Part shown: one piece after another, positions 29,501 to 36,930 of the stretch
Position numbering within the stretch: position 1 is the first letter of the stretch
Layout: every line of letters begins with the position of its first letter
From: Mytilisepta virgata
Taxonomy: Eukaryota; Mollusca; Bivalvia; Mytilida; Mytilidae
Length of the DNA stretch: 64,000 nt
NCBI GenBank assembly: GCA_028015205.1
Contig: CM051521.1
Span: 90,434,513 to 90,498,512, forward strand
Direction: 5' to 3'
Notes under the pieces: generated by a model
What the model saw: only the letters and a program-made list of their open reading frames with translations
The model's database searches: none
What the model was told of the DNA's origin: nothing
Position numbers and translations under genes: made by a program

Positions 29501-30385
29501 CTTTGGCAACTGTATGTAGTTACCAGCAGGAATGGAACCAGTAATTTTGTATACTGTGCACTTCATGGTCTTGTCCTGAAATAAGATGTTTTATGTTTTG
29601 TTTACCATATGAGCTTTATGTGTTTTCTAGCTTTCAATAGAAAACATGCAGGTCCAATTCAATGCTACACAATTAAAATAAACCTATATGTTAATCACAG
29701 TCATGATATCAGTAACCTAGGAGATTAACTACCACCCCCATAAAAAGATGCATTATACACATTTTATATTTCGATTTTTTTAAAGAGTTTGCATCATACT
29801 GATTTTTCTTAGTCAATTCAGTTTATAAGCATTTCTACTTTAAAAAATTATTTAACCTTTACCATTTTTCTTAACCATTTACTAATAAGTATAGTATACA
29901 TCAAAGTCAATCATGATCCTGAGAGACACAAATCCTGAGGAGAAGTCCAACAATTATTAATTTTGTTTGCCTGAGTACAATAATAATTTCATAATGTTAT
30001 GTACCATACATATTTTGGTTTCATTCCTCTATGAGACAGTTATCTCAATACAGCTGGCAGTAAATTGAAAATTCTTGAATTTATTTGATTTCTGACAAGA
30101 ATGTAATACTTAATAAGAAGTTTCATAGAATTCAGATGTTGTCCATAAACCTGTGACTGAAAATTAGAATAATTTTCTGATTTCTCTTTTGAAATCACCT
30201 TGAATGGGAGGTAACTCTCATTTACCAATGAGAAAAAAGAAACAATTTAATATAAAATCACAATTATTTACTGTCAATTAATATAAATCATACCATAACT
30301 GTTGTAACTTCTCCTTCTTTTGTTGACTTCTTCCATGTCTGGAGGTTGAAGTGTTTAAAAACATTCACAAAAGGATGCTGCCACA
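756..30385 (-). CDS. WDR90: WDR90 / POC16 orthologue, 34 threaded exons, partial at both ends
   Basis: This is a centriole and cilium scaffold protein. WDR90 family members bind microtubules through an N-terminal CFA20-like domain and sit in the centriole inner wall (family knowledge). Exons in transcript order: 30294-30385, 29263-29575, 27866-28036, 26792-26915, 25523-25590, 25029-25138, 24336-24488, 23751-23816, 21691-21759, 21177-21287, 19917-20062, 19297-19354, 18469-18587, 17946-18109, 17104-17234, 16183-16299, 15816-15886, 15257-15421, 14735-14874, 13748-14009, 12092-12265, 11642-11770, 11011-11138, 10681-10727, 10238-10411, 10023-10102, 8315-8494, 5415-5517, 4858-4932, 3937-3983, 2694-2850, 1965-2206, 1377-1521, 756-955. 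All junctions are GT/AG. Phases agree throughout except inside 17946-18109, which is frameshifted. Diagnostic matches to my memory of vertebrate WDR90 include QSLGLTGRYLY, FSNLFKEFKST, VVYPCHAV, FIGHTDK, CSRSGHI and GLGHLL. The start codon is upstream, and roughly the last 300 residues lie left of the window. Confidence 0.93.
1071..1340. repeat. Two diverged tandem units of about 176 bp
   Basis: GCAATGTATAGTGAAGATTCCC with TTTCACAGAAATGCATTC (1074) recurs as GCAATGTACATCGAAGATTC and TTTCACAGAAATCCATTC (1250). A satellite-like remnant in a WDR90 intron. Confidence 0.6.
4392..4548. mobile_element. Foldback MITE, nearly palindromic over 157 bp
   Basis: The left arm AATGAGGAACCAGAGTGAGT... and the right arm ...CTGGTTTCTCATT are reverse complements over about 56 bases with few mismatches. 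The centre adds a further pair (TCTCCCTTTT / AAAAGGGAGA). It lies in a WDR90 intron. Confidence 0.7.
4982..4998. repeat. (GT)n microsatellite
   Basis: GTGTGTGTGTGTGTGTG in a WDR90 intron between exons 5415-5517 and 4858-4932. Confidence 0.85.
5730..7739 (+). mobile_element. 5'-truncated CR1/Jockey-like LINE copy, antisense in a WDR90 intron
   Basis: An almost open reverse-transcriptase reading frame runs from about 5730 to the TGA at 7273-7275. It contains LGVKQGDNLSPNLFKLF (fingers/palm), the catalytic YADD at 5983-5994, KPILLYGSEIWG, and a C-terminal zinc knuckle (CTRC near 6994, then EYHFLFQC). A single in-frame TAG at 5815-5817 breaks the upstream part. The endonuclease and the N-terminal half of the RT are missing, so the copy is 5'-truncated and dead. 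The 3' region includes AATAAA-type signals and ends near 7739 in short TATCT-like repeats. It lies between WDR90 exons 8315-8494 and 5415-5517 on the opposite strand. Confidence 0.88.
7771..8035 (-). mobile_element. tRNA-derived SINE (copy 1)
   Basis: In minus orientation the element starts GGGGGCCTCAGTGGCCAAGT and contains a tRNA-like A box (TGGCCAAGTAGTCTAGG) and B box (GAGTTCGAATCTCACC), so it carries an internal polymerase III promoter. The body includes CCTACCGAAGGTCG and CCACCAATAAAAA, shared by all copies here. The 3' tail is a degenerate AAAC run. No clear target duplication is visible. Confidence 0.8.
8315..10727 (-). CDS. WDR90: WDR90 exons 24-27: basic inter-block linker
   Basis: Exons 10681-10727, 10238-10411, 10023-10102 and 8315-8494 encode about 161 residues without WD motifs. 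The second exon is rich in Pro, Ser and Arg (PRTPPKPIMKSPG, SPHRRSQN). The third is acidic. The fourth is strongly basic (KKKRAPSKGRKDK, QRERSY). Human WDR90 has a similarly placed, poorly conserved linker between its WD blocks. The basic segment could be a nuclear-localisation or microtubule-binding stretch (inference only). Two SINEs in the same orientation as the gene lie nearby (8779-9045 and 7771-8035). Confidence 0.82.
8766..9058 (-). mobile_element. tRNA-derived SINE (copy 2) with 13-bp target-site duplication
   Basis: The element proper is about 8779-9045 in minus orientation, with the same A box, B box and body as the other copies. It is bracketed by a perfect direct repeat AGATATCTCATAT at 8766-8778 and 9046-9058 (14 bases if the preceding C is counted), the expected mark of LINE-mediated retroposition. 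The intact duplication suggests a fairly recent insertion in this WDR90 intron. Confidence 0.87.
11011..21759 (-). CDS. WDR90: WDR90 exons 9-23: first WD40 block
   Basis: Fifteen exons from 21691-21759 to 11011-11138 encode about 660 residues of WD40 repeats, opening with LRRIVGFGG and ending at AVYMWDFLA. Repeat signatures include GHTDK, VWKFMTGEC, IRLWRV, LRLWPLDF, EHEGPV, SEDHTIRVWD, GGDKTIKIWD and GHSENV. The order and spacing follow vertebrate WDR90 closely, including GVGKDN, VNLGEHHSMEFTDVAF and CSRSGHIFEIELQK. WD blocks of this size are expected to fold as one or two beta-propellers. Introns carry two TA-flanked small elements, a truncated SINE (20791-21012) and a family-A element with five satellite units (12535-13670). 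Confidence 0.93.
11228..11306. mobile_element. Truncated TA-flanked MITE-like fragment
   Basis: Begins TA-CAGTTAAACCTTGATGGGT and contains GATGGGTCGAAC inverted twice as GTTCGACCCATC. The right terminus is incomplete. Probably a different Tc1/mariner-type MITE family. Confidence 0.45.
12535..13670 (+). mobile_element. Family-A element (A1), five 166-bp units, in a WDR90 intron
   Basis: Starts with the inverted repeat CTAGAGGCTCTCAAGAGCCT, then GTCGCTCACCTG, a short unique part, about five tandem units of 166 bp (12790-13560), a GAC-rich microsatellite (13583-13618), CCAAGTGATG, and a terminal hairpin AGCTCACTTGGCCC / GGGCCAGGTGAGCT at 13636-13666 followed by an A run. The plan resembles the bivalve 'pearl'/Helitron-like non-autonomous elements with satellite cores that I recall from the literature. 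Each unit holds an open stretch of about 60 codons, but 166 is not a multiple of three, so these are not coding. Confidence 0.85.
14195..14530. other. GC-richer intron insert, probable old repeat
   Basis: Between WDR90 exons 14735-14874 and 13748-14009 a block of about 330 bases is less AT-rich than the intron around it (TATGAACCCCGCTTTGTAAT, GAGACCACCAGGGCGGTC). It looks like a degraded SINE or retro-derived repeat, but I cannot name it. No exon-like phase or homology. Confidence 0.35.
16420..16640. repeat. Dispersed repeat, second copy near 39080-39260
   Basis: GATCTTAAACAGTCATTTG, AAATCAAGATAACAAGA and TATTGCCTTGAAGAC here match GATCTTAAACGGACATTT, AAATCAAGGTAACAAGACC and TATTGCCTTGCAATC at 39088-39195, in the same orientation. 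No coding content seen. Confidence 0.5.
17946..18109 (-). CDS. WDR90: WDR90 exon with an internal frameshift
   Basis: The first 16 codons (18108-18061) read MVSCGRDNIRLWRVKE in the frame set by the preceding exon. The conserved continuation GQLRSAPVNLGEHHSMEF starts at 18058 in a frame displaced by two bases. Followed literally, the first frame reaches TGA at 18049-18051. Exon length minus splice phases is also not a multiple of three. The shift lies in the minus-strand run AAAGAAAAGG at about 18057-18066, so a one-base deletion (or two-base insertion) in an A run is the simplest account. It could be an assembly error, a real allele or a broken gene. All 33 other exons are intact, which favours an assembly error or recent mutation. 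Confidence 0.9.
18799..18957. mobile_element. TA-flanked MITE (copy 1)
   Basis: Inverted ends CAGTCAAACCTG and CAGGTTTGACAG bound a 155-bp element flanked by TA on both sides, as in Tc1/mariner-type insertion. A second nested inverted repeat (GTCTATAAAGGGCA / TGCCCTTTATAGAC) lies inside. In a WDR90 intron. Confidence 0.72.
20791..21012 (-). mobile_element. tRNA-derived SINE (copy 3), head-truncated
   Basis: Minus-strand copy with a good (TTTG)n tail (AAAC on its own strand) at 20791-20803. The B-box region reads GGTTTTGGGTTCGAATCTCA in element orientation. The sequence stops matching after CTAGTGATCATTA, so the A-box end is missing. It lies in the intron between WDR90 exons 21177-21287 and 19917-20062. 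Confidence 0.78.
22162..23705 (+). mobile_element. Family-A element (A2), diverged core, in a WDR90 intron
   Basis: Starts CTAGAGGCTCTCAATAGCCT and ends with CCAAGTGATGGCAAAAGCTC, ACATGGCC and TGAGCTAAAAA. The core has irregular units of roughly 170-190 bp with the boxes GTGGCCATCTTGGTTGACA or GCGGCCATGTTTGTTGTCC and CCACATAGGGTCCAATGTC. It is a different subfamily from A1 but shares the termini and the GGCCAT and CATAGGG boxes. The microsatellite is reduced to CGACGAACGATAACAGACGA. Confidence 0.82.
23751..25590 (-). CDS. WDR90: WDR90 exons 5-8: linker between CFA20 domain and first WD block
   Basis: Exons 25523-25590, 25029-25138, 24336-24488 and 23751-23816 together encode about 133 residues rich in Ser, Lys, Asp and Glu, with no recognisable fold. 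Vertebrate WDR90 also has a poorly conserved linker here. The assignment rests on splice signals, unbroken phase between the flanking conserved exons, and absence of stops, not on similarity. The exon at 24336-24488 contains an acidic stretch around GVDDIDIHRDNEGEIHVF. A large family-A element occupies the next intron (22162-23705). Confidence 0.82.
26273..26456. mobile_element. TA-flanked MITE (copy 2)
   Basis: Same family as the element at 18799: ends CAGTCAAACTTG and CAGGTTTGACTG, TA at both flanks, 180 bases, sharing ACAGAAGTTAATTTTACAT and CCCTTTATAGACAGTGATTT. In a WDR90 intron. Confidence 0.74.
26792..30385 (-). CDS. WDR90: WDR90 exons 1-4 of the threaded set: CFA20-like (DUF667) domain
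   Basis: The exons 30294-30385, 29263-29575, 27866-28036 and 26792-26915 encode about 232 residues. In order they contain WQHPFVNVFKHF, the stretch NYIQLPKVQSQSLGLTGRYL, VVHIDVATQDN, the motif SFSNLFKEFKSTSTWLQFP, RWTVLCLDM and PMPRELAFPVSK. This is the CFA20/DUF667 fold shared with CFAP20, which in WDR90 binds microtubules and targets the protein to the centriole wall (family knowledge). The exon at 29263-29575 must end at its second possible donor (AAAG|GTAATA): only that choice keeps phase with the next exon. Introns here contain a TTAA-flanked transposon remnant at 27021-27686. Confidence 0.93.
27021..27686. mobile_element. TTAA-flanked piggyBac-like non-autonomous element
   Basis: The ends are TTAACCCTTTTGCCGATGAG at 27021 and, inverted, TTAACCCTTTCACCGATGGA at 27686. 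A TTAA target with CCCTTT inverted repeats is the piggyBac signature. A subterminal motif AGTTTACCGGGATT occurs twice (27045-27105). No transposase is recognisable in the 666 bases. It lies in a WDR90 intron. Confidence 0.72.
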
Positions 30386-33300
30386 CTGAAATACACATTA
30401 AATCCAATTCTTAATTTAACATAGAAACAACATTCAGGGACTAATCTAGACAGCGAAATGGAGGTTTTAGTTGCCAAAATCTTTTTAAATGCCTTAAAAT
30501 CACTGGCTTTATAGCATTTTCACAGTGATGTTGCTAAGACATTTTGACCAATGGAAAGAACTCTTACTCATTTTTGACTGTAAATTGGAAACAAATAAAA
30601 TGGCGACAATCAAACTCTTGTCCTGTCATTTTTGTTGCTTCAATTTCTATGAATACTTCAGATTCAGATGAAGTCGTGTAATAAACGATATTTACATATA
30701 GAATTGACTTCATAATATGTGAATAGGATATTAATAAATTAATATGTCAACAAGAGCATGTCGGTTGTGAGATATAAAAAATGATGCAGGCCTGTTACCC
30801 ATTCTAATTGACTTAAGTCATAAAAACTGAGACAAATGACTGATGAAGTGGATTATCATGCATAATGTGACCATGTGTTGGCAAGTGATTATGGGCTTCA
30901 GTGAAGCTGACAAATCCAAAACCAGAAGCACGCAATCTGACTCCCAAAAAGAAACAAGAAAAAAACAGTAGAAATTGTTTCACAAAAATAAGAAACCAAG
31001 AAAATCCACTGATATAATAAGTCATAAAAGCTTTAACTGACAAATATGAAAATAGAATTTGTTTTTCTAAGTAATAATTTCATGTTAAATCGAGATACAT
31101 TCACTTCTCCTAGCGACTCTCCACTTCTTCCAATTCTGTCTTGAGGGAGAATTCACTTATCCTAATAATATAAAGACTAGATTATACCCTGAATATTAGT
31201 ATTGACATGTACAATATGTCAATGAAGGCTGGGAAATATGCTGCATTCCTATGCTTAATTCCTGGAAATGAAAACTTCAGAACTATGTGTTCTCTATTAA
31301 TTTATTTTTGATGCAGTGATCTGTTCCCTTTTTCCTATGATTACTGGTACACAAGGGAAAACCAGTATAATTAAAATCTAGTAAAATTCTATGCAATAAA
31401 TTATCCTTTCTCATAAATTATCAGAAATCTAATTAAAATTCCTATAAATGATTTTATAATAATAACAAAAAGATTCATTATAAACCTATGTGAACTTTCT
31501 ACAACAATGCTAGTAAATATTTCTAGGGGAGAACACTGAAACTATTACATGCATTAAATATTTATTGTCCAAAATGGACATACAAAATAACCCCCCAAAC
31601 CAAAGCTTTAACAATATTTTTTTTCTTTTTTTAAATGTTTAACTTGTCCAACCATTTTCTTTTTTAACTGTGCAGGATGGTAAATCATTATGCCTAGACA
31701 CTCATATACAAACAAGTCTTGGAATTCCTGCAAGTCTGATTGTCATGGAAACAGCACAAATGAAAAAATCCCCCCCCCCCAAAAAAAAAAATCAAATTGC
31801 TTCAAAATTTTGCTAACTTCATATGTCAGAAGGTTGAAGCTATGTCTAGATATTCACTTTTGTCTTGGAATGAGGGAGTTGGCTACTGCAGCCATGGAAA
31901 CAGGACAAAAAATTACAAATAAAATCATCAATCATCATGAAAGTTCAACTGAGGCTTAAGGTGTCAAATCTTGATATGCACTTTGGTATTTTATAAATTC
32001 TGCAATTGCACAAAAAATAACACAACAAAAAACAGAAACAAGTATATATGTGTCCAATGGATACTACATGCCCCACCAATGTTGTAAGTATTTAGTAAAT
32101 AGAATTACATTTGTATATTGTTGACTTTGAAGTCCCTAACGATAGGGTAGACAAAATACTATCTCTCAGTACTTCATGAAAAACTACCTTCAACCTGAAC
32201 CTTAACCGAAATTCTAATATTGAAATTCTATAAAGAAATTGAAAGTCGATGACTCATGGTCACAGTATCCCTTTCACATCAAAATGTTGATGTTCATATC
32301 ACATGCTATCCATGTACAAAGTTTCATGATAGTATCAAAACTCCTTCACGAAAAAATACCTTAAACCTTAATCTTAACCTGGATTCTAATATTGAAATTC
32401 CTTCACGAATAAATACCTTAAACCTTAATCTTAACCTGGATTCTATTATTGAAATTCCGTAAAGAAATTCCAAGTTGATGACCCATGACCTCAAGGTCAC
32501 AGCATCAGTTCGCATCAAAATGCTGCTGTTCATATTACAAGCTTTCCATGTACAAAGTTACATTATGATACCATAACTCCTTCATGGAAATCTACCTTAA
32601 ACTTGAACATTAACCTAGATTCTAATATTGAAATTCCATAAATTCCACGTCGATGACCCATGACTTCAAGGTCACAGCATCAGTTTCTCATCAAAATGCT
32701 GCTGTTCATATCACTAACCCTATGTACCAAGTTTCATCAAGAAACCATAACTCCTTCATGCAAAACCACATTAAACCTGAACCTTGTACGTAAAGACGAA
32801 CATACAGACCAAAGAACTATATGCCCGGCCTGCCTTACAGGCAGGGCATAAAAATAATTTATCCAGTCTTCATAGAAAGATATTATGCTTAGAGATGTTC
32901 TTAGATCTTAGTTTCAATATGGCCACTGTTAACATTGAAAGGAGACAAAAGATTCCAAAAAACTGATATTTATTTATCTTCATGTGAAAACTATACTTTA
33001 GCAATTTTTTGGAGGTTAAGTTTTTGAATGCCTGCATACTCATATGCTTTATGCTGTATTTATAATTTGATTTTTGTGGTCCCTTTTAATTTTTAATTTC
33101 ATAAATGGTTTCTTTGTTGCAGGATATCACTAAAAAACAAAGTTTCAACTGAAATTGAGAACCGTAACGGTAATTAAGAAATTTTAAATTGAGGCAAGCC
33201 ATGTCTGGCAAAACACCAAGGACTTACTTGTGTTTTTTAGTGGGCTATCATATTTCTTGATAAATAAGACTCTGCAAGTGGGCTTATATTATTGATCTTT

Positions 33301-34432
33301 TTGAATATGTCCAAGCTGATAGGTTTATGTATCCTACAAGTTGCTACTACTTTGACATATCAGGCTAGGAACCTTGTCAACTTGTACCTTAACTATTCTA
33401 CCTATTCATAGTGCCTAATGTAACCAACTTGTACCTTAACTTCAATCACACTATACTTCTACCAATAACAAAGCCTAATCTATTCAGCACTATATAAAAT
33501 TATATAATTAAAAATAAATTCAACAAAGTCTAAAGCACAAAGTGTTTTTTATGTCATGTTACAGTGGGTGAACCATCATTGTGAATAACAAGCATATGGA
33601 AAACTAGAACCATATATATGCTTTTGTTGCCTTAGTTTTCCTAAGAGTAAAGCAAGATTAGTTCCTTCAGTAGAAAGTTGCTTTTATAAGCGTAACTCAT
33701 CAGCTTTTGGGGTTCTTGATACACCTTCAATATTTACATGATTAACTTTTTGTTTTGGTTAACAATATAAATTGATTGTACAAACATTTTTATTGTTGTT
33801 AATTTACTTCAAAACTGTAACGACCCCTTTGAAGAACTTATCGGTTCCAATAAAAAAATATTTATAGTGTAATTATGTCACAATGCTTTTTCTTTGTGTA
33901 ATGAAATTAAATGCTTTTTATACAACTTTCAAACCCTTCTGTTATTTTCCATCCAAATAACTAAGAAGTGTACAGTTGTGTTTACAGCACTTTTATTACT
34001 AGAAAAGAGTACGAGTTGGAAAAGGTAAAAATTGAGTACGAGTTGACCTGTACCCGTAACCTGTCAGTACCAAAAGCCCTTGCTAGTGAATGTGTCCAGA
34101 AAATTCCTGTCAATATGTCACCAAGTACCACGAAACTAAAAAGTGTTCATGGAAAATGGTGGAATATAACCACAAAAATGTATATGTGTCACGTAAACAC
34201 TGTATATAAATTATAATATGATCAATATAAGCTCCGAATAAAACAAGTTTCATCATGTTGTAAAACAGAAAATCTGTTTTGCTATTTATTTTGTCAACCC
34301 TTCATAAACTGAATGATCTTGAAAACATTTTCGTACTCTGTGACATTGCTTATGTTTAACTGCTTTCTTTTTTCCTGGTTAAGGCGTCTGAATGCACAGT
34401 ATTAACTCTTTTTATGCATAAAGCCGGTCAAC
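30386..34432. other. Putative first intron of WDR90
   Basis: No supported exon. Contains the family-C element (32160-32850) and otherwise AT-rich sequence. If the start exon at 34433-34451 is wrong, the true first exon may lie here or further right. Confidence 0.45.
32160..32850 (+). mobile_element. Family-C satellite-cored element with terminal hairpin
   Basis: About four units of roughly 175-240 bp (CTCCTTCATGGAAATCTACC, GATGACCCATGACCTCAAGG, TCACAGCATCAGTT) are followed by GACGAACATACAGACC, which looks like a decayed microsatellite, and a terminal hairpin TATGCCCGGCCTGCC / AGGCAGGGCATA at 32820-32850 followed by an A run. One 62-bp stretch (ACCTTAAACCTTAATCTTAA) is duplicated at 32340-32460. 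The left end is not clear. Confidence 0.65.
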
Positions 34433-34451
34433 AGTTTGGTTTTGCCGCCAT
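34433..34451 (-). CDS. WDR90: Candidate first coding exon of WDR90
   Basis: The first confident exon begins in phase with two bases of a codon followed by WQHPF, so an upstream exon must supply the start and one extra base. On the minus strand an ATG at 34451 in a good initiation context (ACAACATGG) encodes MAAKPN plus one base. Splicing to 30385 would give MAAKPNLWQHPF, close in style to the short vertebrate N-terminus. The following donor, GTTGAC, is poor and the only GT before a stop codon. An alternative is a non-coding first exon ending in A, which would create a split ATG directly before TGG. Confidence 0.3.
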
Positions 34452-34789
34452 GTTGTTTATGTCTTAAGGCGCAGGTGCTATGCGCATAACAACGAAACTT
34501 CCGATATCAACTAAATACCAAACAGTCACAAATTACAATAACGTCCAATTCTGGGTGGTCATGGGGTGCGTAAGGGGAAAGGGTATTCTGAAGATTTTTC
34601 CGATAGTAGGCTCGGACTTTGGTGGAAGGGATATTCTTTTTAGAAAAGAGGTTTTATGGGGTTAAAAATTGTATGTATGTAAGATAGATCAATACTAATA
34701 TTTTTGGCTGATAGATTTTCCTAATTTTTCCAGCCTGGGCAGGATGTTGAATGGATAAACTTTGAAATTTCAATTTAAAAAACAAAATT

Positions 34790-35319
34790 CAAATTCAAAT
34801 TGTTTATTGGTATAAAATCCAAAACAAATGAATTATCATCACAGACAACACAAGATCAAAATACATACATGTAATATATTTGTAAGGAGTTGTCCAAACA
34901 GACGGTAACTTCTATGTACTCGTACACGCCAATCTCATGTAGAGATTAATTATAATGACCCTTTTAGGCTATTATTTAATTTGTAAATATCATACACCCC
35001 AGATATACATAATTCACATATATCGAGATCATTATCACTTAAATAAATTTAAATTTGTCAAAATCATTCAGATCTGTAAAGGAAGGAACAACCTCTATTA
35101 ATTTATCGGAAGAGGTCATTTCTAGGTTCTTTAAAAATATACATTTATTATAAAATGGAATTCATCTTCAACTTCAGTTTTACAAAAGGGACATAAACGT
35201 TGGTTTCAGGGTGTTTTATTATATCTATCCTTTTCAATATTCAGATTACAATTATTGATTCGAATTTTGGTAAATACCGGCAAGTCATTGTTTTGTCTTT
35301 ATCTGATACAATATATTTT
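34790..35319 (-). mobile_element. LINE 3' fragment
   Basis: Reading the minus strand gives fragments RLCPFCKTEVEDEFHFI and CNLNIEKDRYNKTP, the C-terminal zinc-knuckle region of the same LINE class as the copy at 5730-7739. An AATAAA-containing 3' end lies near 34800. The reading frame contains stops and the zinc-knuckle cysteine that should follow is changed. It is separated from its likely upstream part (35616-35845) by a truncated family-A element. Confidence 0.7.
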
Positions 35320-35615
35320 TAGCTCACCTGTCATAAAAGGACATGTGAGCTTTTGCAATCACTTGGCGTCCGTCGTAAAATTTTTCCAAAGTTTTTCTCC
35401 TCTGAAACCACTGAATCAATTACAACCATACTTAGTTTGAATGATCCTTATGGTATCTAGAATTAAGTTTATGTTTTGTTTTCTTGTCTGTCGAGAAACA
35501 TGGCCACCATGGCTAAAAATAGAACATAGGGGGTAAACTGAAGTTTTTGGCTTATATCTCAAAAACTAAAGCATTTACAGCAAAACTGACAGGAATAAAA
35601 ATGTTCATCAGGTCA
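35320..35615 (-). mobile_element. Family-A element (A3), truncated
   Basis: Begins after a T run with AGCTCACCTG and the terminal hairpin (AGCTCACCTGTC...GACATGTGAGCT), then CACTTGGCGTCCGTCG and one core unit with the shared boxes ATGGCCACCATGG and AACATAGGG. The far end (CTCTTGAGAGCC) is absent. The text runs into LINE sequence at about 35615. Length about 300 bases against 0.8-2.5 kb for complete copies. Confidence 0.75.
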
Positions 35616-35845
35616 AGATCTATCTGCTGTGAATTTAGCATTTTTTGTAATTTATTAGGTAAAAAGTCTTTGTATTTAGATCCAAGAGAATGGTTTTCTT
35701 TAACAATGGACCTCAGTTCCCAGATTTCAGAACAATAGAGAAGGATTGGTTTAACACATGCATCAAATAGTCTGACATGCACCTGAACATTGAGCTTTTC
35801 TGAAAAGAGTGTTTTATTCTGATACAAAACATTGCTTTGCTAGCT
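35616..35845 (-). mobile_element. LINE reverse-transcriptase fragment
   Basis: The minus strand encodes VRLFDACVKPILLYCSEIWE, the conserved post-palm segment matching KPILLYGSEIWG of the copy at 5730-7739. It belongs with the 3' fragment at 34790-35319, but about 120 residues are missing between them and a truncated satellite-cored element sits in the gap. Confidence 0.7.
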
Positions 35846-36329
35846 TCTTTGATAAAAAGTTATTTGCTAGTGAAACATAGGTCCCCGTTCTTGATTTTGA
35901 GATAATTGAGTCTTAATGTTGGTTAATTTTATATATATTATATAGGGAAACTCAAAATTTCTCGTATAACAGAAAAACTGAATAGATTTTTTTATACAAT
36001 TTTGAAAAGAACACTAATCTAACATGCTTTAATATTCTTAAAAGAAAAATGGGGGTCACCATTCATTTTTTCTTGCTATTTCCAAAAAAATAAAATTTCC
36101 CTAAATACATTTAATGAGAAAAAATTTCCGCCAATTATCTCCCCTGATAAGGGTTCTTTTTAGAATAAAATTTTATAATTTTGCTATTTATGCATTTTTG
36201 TAAATTTTATTATTTAAATAGACTTAAGATATAATTTTTACATTATATCAAATACTATTTGATCGTTTAAAATATGTATGTACATACAAATTTGCAAGAT
36301 GCCCCAAAAAAGATGATAAATTAAACCAA

Positions 36330-36930
36330 TTTACTAAAGGAAGCATTCATTTTTAAGTAAAAGTTTACATGCTTGGGGAATATTCTCTTCGTATACCTAT
36401 GCTAAAAGTATAGCAACTGGTCTTAATATAGACAAAACTGCCAGATAACTTCAAAAAGAAATTTAAATGCAGTTAAAATATTATTATAAGAAAATTCTAA
36501 AAATTTATTTTGAAAATATTTTTTATAATAAACTAGACAATATGGATGAAAATAGTAAACTTTTTATTTATGCAAATCTCAAAAACGATTTAAAGTCAGA
36601 ATATTATTTACAATCCTCTGACTTCACTTATAGGAAGCTAATCACCATCGCCGGAAACCCACGACCGGTCGCGCTTATATACGCTTTGGTTTCCGACGAA
36701 GGCTAATCACAAAACTTCGAATAAGTGGTCATAGTCTTAATATTGAAAAAGGGAGACACTATGATATACCCAGAGAACCGAAAGATTGTGATATACTTGA
36801 GTATGAGAAACATTTTTTGTTAAAATTGTGCAGTAATCTTGATTTGAGAATTAATATATTGTCAGATTTATTAGATAAGCATGGTCATAATTCAAGTATT
36901 CAACAGATAAGGTACATTTTGACTCCATCG
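36330..36930 (+). mobile_element. Degraded LINE C-terminal fragment, plus strand
   Basis: Encodes KYYYKKILKIYFENIFYNKL and, after an interruption, KLRISGHSLNIEKGRHYDIP and EYEKHFLLKLC. These align with the ORF region just before and at the zinc knuckle of the copy at 5730-7739. The zinc cysteines are mostly lost. The reading frame is broken by a 56-bp inverted-repeat insertion at 36646-36701. Orientation is opposite to the neighbouring LINE pieces, so it is an independent insertion or an inversion. Confidence 0.65.
36637..36710. mobile_element. 56-bp inverted-repeat insertion with 9-bp target duplication
   Basis: The direct repeat GCTAATCAC occurs at 36637-36645 and 36702-36710. Between them lies a 56-bp GC-rich insert whose ends are inverted repeats, CATCGCCGGAAACC against CTTCGTCGGAAACC (12 of 14 match). 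It interrupts a degraded LINE. The form is that of a very small non-autonomous DNA transposon. A 9-bp duplication is typical of Mutator-like elements, but the family cannot be assigned from this copy. Confidence 0.6.

Noticed and set aside
32256..32533. Leu/Asn-rich open frames on both strands
   Set aside because: Low-complexity translation of the family-C tandem units.
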